A stretch of DNA of 64,000 bases from Bradyrhizobium sp. CCGE-LA001 (GCF_000296215.2 NZ_CP013949.1:620001-684000); one strand, 5' to 3'. Shown: positions 40,347 to 49,893, counted from the stretch's first letter. Translations and numbers: made by a program. Notes: generated by a model not told the origin, from the letters alone.

Positions 40347-41739
40347 AATTCCCTCCGATCGCGAGCGTTGCCAGCGGTAGCGTGAGGCGCACGGTGGCGC
40401 CGCGCTTCCTGTGATTTTCGGCGGTGACGGTGCCGCCCAATTTGCGCAGGACGTTCACCACCAGGAACAGGCCCAGTCCGCCGCCGGCGCGGCCCTTGCT
40501 CGACTGATAGGGCTTTCCAAGCTGGGCCAGCATCTCCGGCGCGAAGCCGGGGCCGCGGTCGCTGATCGACAGCACGAGGTTGTCGGCCTCGCGTTCGGCG
40601 ACGAGTTCGACCCAGTCGCGCGAGACCTCATAGGCGTTGTCGAGCACATTGAAGATCACCTGCTTCAGCGCGACATCGGAAGCGATCGCGACGTCCTCGC
40701 CGAAGGTGTTGACGAAGTAGAGCGTGCGGGCCGAGCGCGCGTCGCGCCATTCCTCCACCAGCGCGGTGACGAAGGCCGTCACCGTCGTCGGCGAGGAGCC
40801 TTCTCCGCGCGCTTCGCCCGCCGACACCAGGATTCCCGTCACGATCGACTTGCAGCGCTGGAGGGAAGTTTCCATTTCCGCGAGGTCTTCGGCGAGCTCC
40901 TGATCGGCGGCAAGATCCGGCATGCGGCGCCAGTCGCTGAGGATCACCGAGAGCGAGGCGAGCGGCGTGCCGAGCTCATGTGCCGCGCCGGAGGCGAGTA
41001 GACCCATGCGCACGATGTAATCCTGCTCGGCCGCATGCTGGCGCAGCGCCGCCAGGTGCGCATCGCGCTGGCGCAGATTCCTGTTGATGCGGGTCACGAA
41101 CACCACCAGCAGCACGGCATTGAGGACGAAGCCGACGAGCATGCCGATGACGGTGAGCGTATAGGTCTCGCTGAACGGGTTCGGCGGCAGATCGAGCGGA
41201 CGGTAGGCGAGCGTTAGCCAGACGAAGCTCGCGCAGGTCAGCGCCACGAGGGACCAGGTCGAGCGGGCGTCGAGCAGAACCGCCCCGAGCGTCACCTGGA
41301 GCAGGAACAGTGATGTGAAAGGATTGGTGGCGCCCCCAGAGAGATAAAGCTGCGCGGTCAGCGCGGCGACGTCCAGCATCAAGGCGACCAGGAGCTCGTT
41401 GTTGGTGATCGCTGAGCGATGGCGCACCCAGACCAGGCTGGAGACGTTGAGCAGCACCAGCGCGCCGATCACCACACCCATCCGTTCCAGCGGCAGGGGT
41501 ATGTCGAGCCCGAAATGCACGGCACCGATGGTGACGATCTGGCCGACCACCGCGATCCAGCGCAGCTGGATCAGCAGCGCCATGTTCTTGCGGTTGGTCT
41601 CGTCATCGGTGGGAGCTGCACCAATCAGCTCGCCGCGCGCGTCCGCCTGCGGCTGTCGGGTGACGGCGAGCGCGTCACGCGCAAGCGTTCGGAGAAGTGT
41701 CTTCCCGCCGTCAGTTCTGCTCGACGATCGTTCCAGCAT
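40336..41739 (-). CDS. regS: Redox sensor histidine kinase RegS
   Basis: A 467-residue inner-membrane kinase of the RegB/PrrB type. Six hydrophobic segments (about 60-215) include the GGATNPF heptapeptide (135-141) known as the ubiquinone-sensing site in RegB. The phosphorylation box GAAHELGTPLASL has His254, and Cys296 (LQRCKSIV) corresponds to the redox-active Cys of RegB. The ATPase has N, G1 and G2 boxes (DNAYEVS, DRGPGF, GGGLGLFL). Start MLERSSSRTD is chosen; upstream codons belong to surf1, with which it overlaps by 29 bp. It signals to RegR. Confidence 0.92.
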   Translation of the reverse strand: MLERSSSRTDGGKTLLRTLARDALAVTRQPQADARGELIGAAPTDDETNRKNMALLIQLRWIAVVGQIVTIGAVHFGLDIPLPLERMGVVIGALVLLNVSSLVWVRHRSAITNNELLVALMLDVAALTAQLYLSGGATNPFTSLFLLQVTLGAVLLDARSTWSLVALTCASFVWLTLAYRPLDLPPNPFSETYTLTVIGMLVGFVLNAVLLVVFVTRINRNLRQRDAHLAALRQHAAEQDYIVRMGLLASGAAHELGTPLASLSVILSDWRRMPDLAADQELAEDLAEMETSLQRCKSIVTGILVSAGEARGEGSSPTTVTAFVTALVEEWRDARSARTLYFVNTFGEDVAIASDVALKQVIFNVLDNAYEVSRDWVELVAEREADNLVLSISDRGPGFAPEMLAQLGKPYQSSKGRAGGGLGLFLVVNVLRKLGGTVTAENHRKRGATVRLTLPLATLAIGGNFDA

Positions 41740-42562
41740 CTGATCCCGTCCTGCGGCGAGCGGCATCGGGGCCGCCATCCGGGTCTTGGACGACACGCCT
41801 GCGACGGAACAGCCCGCCGCCGAATGTGACGAAAAGCCGACCGGCCAGCATGAAAGCCAGGGCAAACCACGTCAGCGCGTAGATCAGGTGGTTATTGGGA
41901 AAGCGGATCACGGTCAATCCGCCGATCGGGCCGCCCGCAATTTGTGATCTGGCGTCGGCATCCACGAAGAAGGGCGCGACCTCGTGTAGGCCGCGCGCCG
42001 CCGCGATCGCCGCGACGTCGCGCGAGTACCAGCGGTTGTGCTGCGGCACGTTGGTCCGGAGGAATCCGCCGTTCGGCTCGGTGATGCGAAGCAGGCCGGT
42101 GATCTCGACCGGGCCTTCCGGATTGCCGTCCTTGCGCGTCGATGCGTCGCGGCGCTCGGACGGCACGAAGCCGCGGTTGATCAGAACCTGCGTGCCGTCG
42201 TCGCGCTGAAGCGGCGTCAGCACCCAATAGCCGGGGCCTTCCTCGGTGACGGCCTGAACCAGCGTCTCGCGGTCATGCAGGAAGCGGCCGGCGACGCTGA
42301 CATGCCTGTATTCGTCGTTCGCGGCGGAGACCGCAGGCCATGAAGCCGGCGAGGGGATCGGCACCGCAGGGGCATGAACGCGCTGCTCGACGCGGTCGAT
42401 CAGCGCCAGCTTCCAGGCGCGGCGCTCGATCTGCCAGACGCCGAGCGCGATCAAAGCGACAAAGGCCGCGAGCGACAGGGCCGTCAGCCACAAGGGTGGC
42501 GTCCGCGCGTCTCTGCCGCGCGTCTCGTCTGCCTTGCCTGTCACAGCCCTGATTTCGCTCAC
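41711..42562 (-). CDS. SURF1 family oxidase assembly protein
   Basis: A 283-residue SURF1 protein, a membrane factor that helps insert heme into heme-copper oxidases. One helix near each end (LTALSLAAFVALIALGVWQI and LIYALTWFALAFMLAG) brackets a periplasmic domain with the family segments WQIERRAWKLALI, VLINRGFVP and NNHLIYALTW. The GTG start overlaps the cyoD stop (GTGA), so translation is coupled. Its location ties it to assembly of the CyoABCD oxidase. Confidence 0.9.
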   Translation of the reverse strand: MSEIRAVTGKADETRGRDARTPPLWLTALSLAAFVALIALGVWQIERRAWKLALIDRVEQRVHAPAVPIPSPASWPAVSAANDEYRHVSVAGRFLHDRETLVQAVTEEGPGYWVLTPLQRDDGTQVLINRGFVPSERRDASTRKDGNPEGPVEITGLLRITEPNGGFLRTNVPQHNRWYSRDVAAIAAARGLHEVAPFFVDADARSQIAGGPIGGLTVIRFPNNHLIYALTWFALAFMLAGRLFVTFGGGLFRRRRVVQDPDGGPDAARRRTGSDAGTIVEQN

Positions 42563-42939
42563 TTCATTCCGCTCATCTGGTGCATGGGCATCATGTTGCT
42601 GTTGAGGTGGTGCATCACCCACAGCGAACCGGACAGCGCAATCACCACCATGACGACGGTGAAGATCAGCGCCATCATGCTCCAGCCGTTCTCGGACGTC
42701 GTGTTCATGTGCAGGAAGTATATCATGTGCACGACGATCTGCACGACCGCGAAGGCCATGATGACCAGCGCGGTGATCTGCTTGCTCGGCAGGGCGCCGC
42801 TCATCACCAGCCAGAACGGGATCGCGGTGAGCACGACCGAGAGCACGAAGCCGAGCATATAGGTCGAGAACGTGCCGTGGGCATGGCCGTCGCCGTGGTG
42901 ATGGTCGTCGGCATGGGCAGCGTGAGTATCGGTGTTCAT
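42559..42939 (-). CDS. cyoD: Cytochrome o ubiquinol oxidase subunit IV
   Basis: A 126-residue accessory subunit with three hydrophobic helices and the family hallmarks GTFSTYMLGFVLSVVLTAIP and MIYFLHMNTTSENGW. The N-terminus is His-rich (AHADDHHHGDGHAHG). A GGGAG site precedes the ATG. The start overlaps the cyoC stop by 4 bp. Confidence 0.92.
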   Translation of the reverse strand: MNTDTHAAHADDHHHGDGHAHGTFSTYMLGFVLSVVLTAIPFWLVMSGALPSKQITALVIMAFAVVQIVVHMIYFLHMNTTSENGWSMMALIFTVVMVVIALSGSLWVMHHLNSNMMPMHQMSGMK

Positions 42940-43565
42940 CGCAGAACTCCCAAGAGATAGACGAAGGTGAAGACGCCGATCCAGACCACGTCGAGGAAGT
43001 GCCAGAACATCGACAGGCACATCAGGCGGCGGCGGTTGGCCTCGATCAGGCCGAACTTCTGGACCTGCACCATCAGCGTCACCAGCCAGATCAGGCCGCA
43101 GGAGACGTGCAGGCCGTGGGTGCCGACCAGCGCGAAGAACGCCGACAGGAAGGCGCTGCGCTGGGGCGTCGCACCCTCATGGATCATGTGGGCGAACTCG
43201 GTGAGCTCGATGCCGATGAAGGCGAGGCCGAACAGACCGGTGATCGCCAGCCACATCTGCGTCTGCGCGACCTTGTTCTGCTGCATCGTCAGCATGGCAA
43301 AGCCGTAGGTGATCGACGACATCAGCAGCATCGAGGTGTTCAACGCGACCAGGTTCAGGTCGAACAGGTCCTTCGGCGCGGGGCCGGCGGCATAGTTGCC
43401 GCCGAGCACGCCATAGGTGGCGAACAGGATCGCGAAGATGAGACAGTCGCTCATCAGGTAGATCCAGAAGCCGAGCGAGGTGCTCCAGCCTTCCGGATGG
43501 GGATGCTCGTCGGCGAGGTAGAAGACCGGCTCGCCGGTCTGCGAGGGATGAACAGCGACAGTCAT
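42936..43565 (-). CDS. cyoC: Cytochrome o ubiquinol oxidase subunit III
   Basis: A 209-residue heme-copper oxidase subunit III with five predicted helices. Signatures are GFWIYLMSDCLIFAILFATY, the conserved Glu region FIGIELTEFAHMI and GTHGLHVSCGLIW, then WHFLDVVWIGVFTFVYL at the C-terminus. It begins directly after the cyoB stop. Confidence 0.94.
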   Translation of the reverse strand: MTVAVHPSQTGEPVFYLADEHPHPEGWSTSLGFWIYLMSDCLIFAILFATYGVLGGNYAAGPAPKDLFDLNLVALNTSMLLMSSITYGFAMLTMQQNKVAQTQMWLAITGLFGLAFIGIELTEFAHMIHEGATPQRSAFLSAFFALVGTHGLHVSCGLIWLVTLMVQVQKFGLIEANRRRLMCLSMFWHFLDVVWIGVFTFVYLLGVLR

Positions 43566-45563
43566 TTACTTGGCTCCTGCGAGCAGCTTGGTGCGCGCGT
43601 CCTCGGTCCGGATGACGTCTTCAGCCGGAATGTCGAAGTCGCGGTGATAGTTGAAGGTGTGACCGATGCCGACGGCGAGCATCGCGATGAAGCTCACGGC
43701 CGCCAGCCACCAGATGTACCAGATCAGTCCGAAGCCCATCGCGGTGGCAAGGCCGGCGAGGATGATTCCGGTGCCGGTGCTGCTGGGCATGTGGATCGGC
43801 TTGAACCCGGTGAGCGGACGCTGGTAGCCCCGGCGCTTCATGTCCCACCACGCGTCATTGTCGTGAACGACGGGCGTGAAAGCGAAATTGTAGTCCGGCG
43901 GCGGCGAGGAGGTCGCCCATTCCAGCGTGCGGCCATCCCAGGGATCGCCGGTGACGTCCTTGAGTTGCTCGCGCCTGAGCAGGCTGACCGCGAACTGCAT
44001 CAGCATCGAGAGAATGCCGATGAGGACGAAGACGGCACCGATCGCGGCGATGACGAACCAGATCTGCAAGGACGGATCGTCGAACACGCGCAGCCGGCGG
44101 GTCACGCCCATCAGGCCGAGCACGTAGAGTGGCATGAAGGCCAGGTAGAAGCCGGTGACCCAGAACCAGAACGACATCTTGCCCCAGAACGGATCGAGCT
44201 TGAAGCCGAATGCCTTCGGGAACCAGTAATTGATGCCGGCGAACGCGCCGAACACCACGCCGCCGATGATCACGTTGTGGAAGTGCGCGATCAGGAACAG
44301 GCTGTTGTGCAGCACGAAATCGGCCGGCGGCACCGCCAGCAGCACGCCGGTCATGCCGCCGATCACGAAGGTCAGCATGAAGGCGATGGTCCACATCATC
44401 GGCAGTTCGTAGCGGATGCGGCCGCGATACATCGTGAACAGCCAGTTGAACATCTTCGCGCCCGTCGGGATCGAGATGATCATCGTGGTGATGCCGAAGA
44501 ACGAGTTGACGCTGGCACCCGAACCCATCGTGAAGAAGTGGTGCAGCCAGACCAGGTACGACAGGATGGTGATGACCACCGTGGCGTAGACCATCGAGGT
44601 GTAGCCGAACAGCCGCTTGCCCGAGAAGGTCGAGGTGACCTCCGAGAAGATGCCGAATGCCGGGAGAACCAGGATGTAGACTTCGGGGTGGCCCCAGATC
44701 CAGATCAGGTTCACGTACATCATCGGGCTGCCGCCGAAATCGTTCGTGAAGAAGTTGGTGCCGACATAGCGGTCGAGCGACAGCAGCGCGAGCACGACGG
44801 TCAGAACGGGGAACGAGGCGACGATCAGGATGTTGGTGCAGAGCGAGGTCCAGGTGAACACCGGCATCTTCATCATGGTCATGCCGGGGCACCGTAGCTT
44901 GACGATGGTGCAGATCAGGTTGATGCCGGATAAGGTCGTACCGACGCCGGCGATCTGTAGCGCCCAGATGTAATAGTCGACGCCGACGTCGGGACTGTAG
45001 CCGATGTTCGACAGCGGCGGATAAGCCAGCCAGCCGGTGCGCGCGAATTCGCCGATGAAGAGCGAAGCCATCACCAGCACGGCGCCGCCGACCGTCATCC
45101 AGAAGCTGAAATTGTTCAGGAACGGGAACGACACGTCGCGCGCGCCGATCTGCAGCGGCACGACGTAGTTCATCAGGCCCGTGACCAGCGGCATCGCCAC
45201 GAAGAAGATCATGATCACGCCGTGGGCGGTGAAGACCTGGTCGTAATGATGAGCATTGAGATAGCCTTCCGAGCCGCCAAAGGCGAGCATCTGCTGGCCG
45301 CGCATCATCAGCGCGTCGGCAAAGCCGCGCAGCAGCATCACGATGCCGAGGATCATATACATGATGCCGATGCGCTTGTGGTCCACGGTGGTGAACCATT
45401 CGCGCCAGAGATAGCCCCAAAGGCGGAAATAGGTGAGCGCTCCGAGCAGCGCGGCGCCGCCGAGCGCGACCACCACGAAGGTACCGACGACGATCGGCTC
45501 GTGCAGTGGCAGCGATTCGAAGCCGAGCCGGCCGAAGATGAGCTTGAGAAGATCAGGAGACAT
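43566..45563 (-). CDS. cyoB: Cytochrome o ubiquinol oxidase subunit I
   Basis: The 665-residue catalytic subunit, a heme-copper oxidase carrying heme b, the high-spin heme and CuB, pumping protons while reducing O2 with ubiquinol. It has about 14-15 helices; characteristic pieces are TVDHKRIGIMYMI, TAHGVIMIFFVAMP (low-spin heme His), WIWGHPEVYILVLPAFGI with the CuB His and cross-linked Tyr pattern, and VLHNSLFLIAHFHNVIIGG (heme His pair). Met at 45563 matches the family start MSPDLLKLIFGRL. No heme O synthase gene (cyoE) follows. Confidence 0.96.
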   Translation of the reverse strand: MSPDLLKLIFGRLGFESLPLHEPIVVGTFVVVALGGAALLGALTYFRLWGYLWREWFTTVDHKRIGIMYMILGIVMLLRGFADALMMRGQQMLAFGGSEGYLNAHHYDQVFTAHGVIMIFFVAMPLVTGLMNYVVPLQIGARDVSFPFLNNFSFWMTVGGAVLVMASLFIGEFARTGWLAYPPLSNIGYSPDVGVDYYIWALQIAGVGTTLSGINLICTIVKLRCPGMTMMKMPVFTWTSLCTNILIVASFPVLTVVLALLSLDRYVGTNFFTNDFGGSPMMYVNLIWIWGHPEVYILVLPAFGIFSEVTSTFSGKRLFGYTSMVYATVVITILSYLVWLHHFFTMGSGASVNSFFGITTMIISIPTGAKMFNWLFTMYRGRIRYELPMMWTIAFMLTFVIGGMTGVLLAVPPADFVLHNSLFLIAHFHNVIIGGVVFGAFAGINYWFPKAFGFKLDPFWGKMSFWFWVTGFYLAFMPLYVLGLMGVTRRLRVFDDPSLQIWFVIAAIGAVFVLIGILSMLMQFAVSLLRREQLKDVTGDPWDGRTLEWATSSPPPDYNFAFTPVVHDNDAWWDMKRRGYQRPLTGFKPIHMPSSTGTGIILAGLATAMGFGLIWYIWWLAAVSFIAMLAVGIGHTFNYHRDFDIPAEDVIRTEDARTKLLAGAK

Positions 45564-45574
45564 GCGGGATCTCG

Positions 45575-46735
45575 TTAGGAGTCTGATTTCGGACGCTGTC
45601 CGAGGAAGAAGGACGAGGACTTCAGCGGCGTGAACGACGGCCGCTTCAGACCGGCGCCGAGCAGCGGCGTCGTGTCGGTGGGCGCCGCGATGGAGGCGGT
45701 GGTCCTGCCCTGCGGCGCATCCGGCGTGCAGGCGCCGGCGACGAAGCTCGGCTCCGGTCCGAGCACGGTGCCGCGGCGGGCGTACTTGTCGTAGGCCAGC
45801 GGAAGCGTGTTGTTCAGGCCCTGATGGCCGGCGCCGCCCTTGGCGTCGATCGCCATCATCTCGCTCTGGCACATCTTGCCGGTCTCGACGCACATGTTGA
45901 GAATCAGGCGGTAGAGATCGGCATCGACGGTGCCCCAGCGGCGCACCGGCTCGTTCTGACTGGGCTTTTCGAGCTGGAGATATTCGGCGCGGCCGAGCGA
46001 GCCACCGGCCGACTTGGCGCTGGCGATCCAGGCGTCAAAGCCCTTCTCGTCGAGGCCCTGGAATTTGAAGTGCATGCCGGAGAAGCCGGCGCCGCTGTAA
46101 TTTGCCGAGAAGCCCTTGTAGGTGCCGGCGTGGTTCACGACGGCGTGGAGCTTGGTCTCCATGCCCGGCATCGCATAGATCTGGCCGGCGAGCGCGGGGA
46201 TGTAGAACGAGTTCATCACCGAGGACGCCGTGATGCGGAAGGTGATCGGGCGATCGACCGGAGCTGCGAGCTCGTTGACGGTGGCGATGCCGTAGTCCGG
46301 ATAGATGAAGAGCCACTTCCAATCGAGCGCGACGACATCGACCTCGAGCGGGGCCTTGGATTGGTCCACAGTGCGCTCGGCATGGATGCGGCCGAGCTTG
46401 CGGTAGGGATCGAGCAGGTGTGTGCCCATCCAGGTCAGCGCGCCCAGGCAGACGATGATCAGAAGCGGCGCCGACCAGATCACCAGCTCGAGCTTGGTGG
46501 AGTGGTCCCAGTCCGGCTCGTAGCGGGCCTCGGTGTTGGACTGGCGGTAGCGCCAGGCGAACAGCACCGTCAGCGCCATCACGGGCACGACGATCAGGAG
46601 CATCAGGACGGTGGAGATAATGACGAGGTCGCGCTGTTGCGCGGCGATGTCGCCGGCCGGCGCCAGCACGACGTAGTCGCAGCCACTCAGTGCAGCAGCC
46701 AGGGGTAGTAGCGCCAGGATCTTGAGACGAGACAC
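45575..46735 (-). CDS. cyoA: Cytochrome o ubiquinol oxidase subunit II
   Basis: The 386-residue membrane-anchored subunit II. It is a lipoprotein (LAAALSGCD lipobox), then two helices and a periplasmic cupredoxin domain. The CuA-type ligands are missing: the region reads FSANYSGAGFSGMHFKF without the Cys pair, showing a quinol rather than cytochrome c oxidase. GTG 46735 gives VSRLKILALL; an upstream ATG would add 29 residues before the signal. It is the first gene of the cyoABCD-surf1-regSR run. Confidence 0.93.
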   Translation of the reverse strand: MSRLKILALLPLAAALSGCDYVVLAPAGDIAAQQRDLVIISTVLMLLIVVPVMALTVLFAWRYRQSNTEARYEPDWDHSTKLELVIWSAPLLIIVCLGALTWMGTHLLDPYRKLGRIHAERTVDQSKAPLEVDVVALDWKWLFIYPDYGIATVNELAAPVDRPITFRITASSVMNSFYIPALAGQIYAMPGMETKLHAVVNHAGTYKGFSANYSGAGFSGMHFKFQGLDEKGFDAWIASAKSAGGSLGRAEYLQLEKPSQNEPVRRWGTVDADLYRLILNMCVETGKMCQSEMMAIDAKGGAGHQGLNNTLPLAYDKYARRGTVLGPEPSFVAGACTPDAPQGRTTASIAAPTDTTPLLGAGLKRPSFTPLKSSSFFLGQRPKSDS

Positions 46736-46802
46736 GGGCCGAGCCTTATGAGAATGAGTTTCCTTTGTGAGGTCAACGGGTAGCTGCGGCGCAACAATCC
46801 GG

Positions 46803-46825
46803 ACATTGGACAATTTGTCCAATGT
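46803..46825. promoter_or_regulatory. Perfect 10-bp inverted repeat between cyoA and the MHS gene
   Basis: ACATTGGACA and TGTCCAATGT are separated by ATT, and the flanks GCAACA and TGTTGC extend the symmetry imperfectly. It lies 68 bp upstream of cyoA and 92 bp upstream of the divergent transporter. The dyad does not match a FixK/FNR box (TTGA-N6-TCAA). It is probably an operator; the binding protein is unknown. Confidence 0.7.
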
Positions 46826-46916
46826 TGCAGTGCGGAATGTTGGATCAGACAGAGGCAGCTGCCTGGCCTCTTGCCGGGCGGCAGGCTTTGGTTTTCAGGA
46901 CGTTAAGGGTGCGCGA

Positions 46917-48245
46917 ATGGCGACGGCACGGACCCCCGCAATGACAGATCTGCCCACCGGCGAGCATGGCCACGACCAGGCCAGCCCCGGCGAGATCGCC
47001 ATCGGCGTCATCATCGGCCGAACCTCGGAATTCTTCGACTTCTTCGTCTTCGCGATCGCTTCGGTGATCGTATTCCCCCGCCTCGTATTCCCGTTCGCGA
47101 GCGAGCTGACCGGTACCCTCTATTCCTTCATGATCTTCGCGCTGGCCTTCATGGCCCGGCCGATCGGCACCGTCATTTTCATGACCGTCGACCGTGCCTA
47201 CGGCAAGACGGCCAAGCTGATCTCGGCGCTGTTCCTGCTCGGCACCGCCACCGTCGCGCTGGCGTTCCTGCCCGGCTATCACGAGATCGGCGTCGCGGCG
47301 ATCTGGCTGCTGGCGCTGGCGCGCATCGCGCAGGGTCTGGCCTGGGGCGGCGCGTGGGACGGCATGGCCTCGCTGCTGGCGCTGAACGCGCCGCCCTCCC
47401 AGCGCGGCTGGTACGCGATGGTGCCGCAGCTCGGGGCGCCGCTCGGGCTGATCGTGGCGAGCGCGCTGTTCGCCTATTTTGCCGGTCTCCTCTCGGCCGA
47501 AGATTTCTTCGACTGGGGCTGGCGCTATCCGTTCTTCGTCGCCTTCGCCATCAACGTCGTGGCGCTGTTCGCGCGCCTGCGCATGGTGACCACGGAAGAA
47601 TACGCCTCGTTGTTCGAGACCCGCGAATTGCAGCCCGCGCGCATCTCCGAGACGGTCGCGCGCGAAGGCCAGAACATCATGCTCGGCGCCTTCGCGCCGC
47701 TCGCGAGCTTCGCGCTGTTCCACATGGTCACGGTATTTCCGCTGTCCTGGGTGTTCCTGTTCACCCGCGAGAGCCCGGTGCGCTTCCTGATCATCGAGAT
47801 CGTCGCCGCCGTGTTCGGTGTCGTTGCGATCGTGCTCTCCGGCATCATCGCCGACCGCGTGGGGCGCAAATCGCTGCTGATGGGATCGGCGATCGCGATC
47901 GCGATCTATAGCGGCTTCGCCCCGCAGCTGCTCGACGCCGGCGCGTTCGGCGAGACCATCTACATGGTGATCGGCTTCATCCTGCTCGGCCTGTCCTTCG
48001 GCCAGTCCTCCGGCGCGATCGCCTCGAACTTCAGGCAGACGTATCGCTACACGGCGTCAGCCCTGACCTCCGACATGGCCTGGCTGTTCGGGGCCGGCTT
48101 CGCGCCGCTGGTGGCGCTGCTGCTCGCCACCAATCTCGGCGTCATCGCCTCGGGCGCGTATCTGTTGTCAGGCGCGTTCTGGACCCTGCTCGCACTCTGG
48201 CTCAGCGGCCAGCGCGAGGCGGGGGATATGGATGCGGGGCGCTGA
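46917..48245 (+). CDS. MHS family MFS transporter
   Basis: A 442-residue major facilitator of the metabolite:H+ symporter group (KgtP/ShiA relatives, usually organic-acid uptake). It has twelve hydrophobic helices; the amphipathic start IAIGVIIGRTSEFFDFFVFA is the MHS signature, followed by FMARPIGTVIF and a long loop around residues 190-225. ATG 46917 is used; the frame is open 50 codons further, through the palindrome. It diverges from cyoA. The substrate cannot be told. Confidence 0.88.
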   Translation: MATARTPAMTDLPTGEHGHDQASPGEIAIGVIIGRTSEFFDFFVFAIASVIVFPRLVFPFASELTGTLYSFMIFALAFMARPIGTVIFMTVDRAYGKTAKLISALFLLGTATVALAFLPGYHEIGVAAIWLLALARIAQGLAWGGAWDGMASLLALNAPPSQRGWYAMVPQLGAPLGLIVASALFAYFAGLLSAEDFFDWGWRYPFFVAFAINVVALFARLRMVTTEEYASLFETRELQPARISETVAREGQNIMLGAFAPLASFALFHMVTVFPLSWVFLFTRESPVRFLIIEIVAAVFGVVAIVLSGIIADRVGRKSLLMGSAIAIAIYSGFAPQLLDAGAFGETIYMVIGFILLGLSFGQSSGAIASNFRQTYRYTASALTSDMAWLFGAGFAPLVALLLATNLGVIASGAYLLSGAFWTLLALWLSGQREAGDMDAGR

Positions 48246-48260
48246 TCAGCACGGAGCTTG

Positions 48261-48352
48261 TAGGGTGAGCAAAGGCGCGTAAGCGCCGTGCCCACCATCT
48301 TGCGACGATCGCGATAGAGAAGCGGTGGGCACGCTGCGCTTTGCCCACCCTA
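48261..48352. repeat. Palindromic repeat (TAGGGTGAGCAAAG family)
   Basis: TAGGGTGAGCAAAGGCGC and TGCCCACC pair with GGTGGGCA and GCGCTTTGCCCACCCTA. It separates the convergent MHS transporter and M48 protease genes. Confidence 0.8.
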
Positions 48353-48367
48353 CGGCAGCGGTGCTCG

Positions 48368-49867
48368 TCAATCCGCCACGATCTTCACGCGATCCCTGAC
48401 CTTCACCTGCGCGGTGCGATCGAGGCCGTTCAGCACGCGGAAGCGTTCGGCGGGATGATCGACGCCGGACATGCGGTGGGAGAGCGATTCCACGGTGTCG
48501 CCGGGCTGCACGGTGATGACCTTGATGCGCAAGGGGCGCGCGGCCTGGATTTCCTCGAGGGTCAGGCGGCGGAACGAATTGACGGTCTCGCGCGCATTAC
48601 GCTCGCTCTCGGTCGATTTCTGCCGTGTCGCGAAGATGAAGCGGTAGACGTCGCTGCCGAAGCGTAGGGCATAGACCTTGAACTGCCATTGGTCGCCCTT
48701 GGCGGTGGCGGACGCGGCCGGGAAACCGTTGACCGTGATATCCTCGGTCGACGCCTTCTCGACGCCTTCCATCCAGCCGGAATTCAGGTAGTCGCCGAGC
48801 GACTGCTCGGCCGGCACCCGCACGACGTCGAAGCGCATCGCCTGCGAACCGCCCTCGCGCACGCCGATCACGGCCTGCGCGGTGTTGTCGAGCGTGAAAT
48901 TGTCCGGTGCCTGGAAGGTGAAGCCGAGCTTGGGATGCAGGAATCTGCGGCCGCGCACGAAACCTTCGCTGGGGTCCTCGCCATAGACGAGGTTGTCGAT
49001 CGCGGCGAGATAGCTCTCGCGGTCGCGCTCGGCGCCTTCGGGAGCCGCATATTGCCGCGCGATCGCCTGCGCGTTCTGCACGCGCTCCGGCGTTGCCGGA
49101 TGCGAGGAGGTGAAATCCTGCGCGCGCGGATCGAGCGAGCTCTTGCCGGCCTTGAGCTCGGCATTGCGCTCCATCGCCGAGAGGAAGCGTGCCGCGCCGT
49201 AAGGGTCGAAATGCGCCTTGGCGGAGATGCCGACGCCGATGCCGTCGGCCTCGATCTCCTGCTTGCGCGAGAAGCTCGCCATGGTGAGCTTGGTCTTGGC
49301 GAGCGCGAGAGCGGTGAGATCGGGATCGTTGCTCATGTCGGTGACGACGCGGGTGACGATCGCGGCCTGGCGGGCCTGGTCCTCGCGCATCGCGGCGTGC
49401 TTGGACAGCACATGCGCCATCTCGTGGCTGAGCACCGAGGACAATTCCGACGTATCGCTCGCAAGCGCAAGCAGCCCCCGCGTGACATAGAGCTGGCCGT
49501 TCGGCAGCGCGAACGCGTTCACCGCACCGGAATTGAGGATGGTGACCTTGTAGCCCTGGTCGGGCCGGTCGGAGGCCGCGACCAGCCGGTCGACGGTCTT
49601 GCTGACCAGCGCCTCGAGCCTGGGATCGTCATAGGTCCCGCCATAGCTCGCCAGGATGCGCTCATGCTCCTTCTCGGTCGCCGGGGTTTGCGCGACGGCG
49701 GGCTTGGGCTTGGGCATTGCCACGGCCGGCGGCGCGGCAGCGGTCTGAAACCGGCCCATGTCGCCGCAGCCCGCCAGCGCCGTGCCCAGGACAAGGCAAA
49801 GCACGGCCGGCGCAGCCCGCAGGCGGCGGCCATCACCTCGTACGTGCTGTTCTAGCACCCCATTCAC
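48368..49867 (-). CDS. M48 family zinc metalloprotease lipoprotein with C-terminal LysM-like domain
   Basis: A 499-residue BepA/YfgC-type periplasmic protease. It has a lipoprotein signal with LAGC (31-34), zinc site HEMAH (148-152) and a third ligand in KQEIEADGIG, then a region with DFTSSHPATPERVQNA. The C-terminus (about 440-499) reads KVITVQPGDTVESLSHRM, a LysM-like peptidoglycan-binding module. This suggests a cell-wall-held protease in envelope quality control. Confidence 0.9.
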   Translation of the reverse strand: MNGVLEQHVRGDGRRLRAAPAVLCLVLGTALAGCGDMGRFQTAAAPPAVAMPKPKPAVAQTPATEKEHERILASYGGTYDDPRLEALVSKTVDRLVAASDRPDQGYKVTILNSGAVNAFALPNGQLYVTRGLLALASDTSELSSVLSHEMAHVLSKHAAMREDQARQAAIVTRVVTDMSNDPDLTALALAKTKLTMASFSRKQEIEADGIGVGISAKAHFDPYGAARFLSAMERNAELKAGKSSLDPRAQDFTSSHPATPERVQNAQAIARQYAAPEGAERDRESYLAAIDNLVYGEDPSEGFVRGRRFLHPKLGFTFQAPDNFTLDNTAQAVIGVREGGSQAMRFDVVRVPAEQSLGDYLNSGWMEGVEKASTEDITVNGFPAASATAKGDQWQFKVYALRFGSDVYRFIFATRQKSTESERNARETVNSFRRLTLEEIQAARPLRIKVITVQPGDTVESLSHRMSGVDHPAERFRVLNGLDRTAQVKVRDRVKIVAD

Positions 49868-49893
49868 GTCGCTTAACCCGTGCCTGGCCCGTT

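Noticed and set aside
42999..44897. 632-codon plus-strand frame opposite cyoB/cyoC
   Set aside because: His/Glu/Arg-rich antisense of membrane-helix codons; the cyo genes explain the coding.
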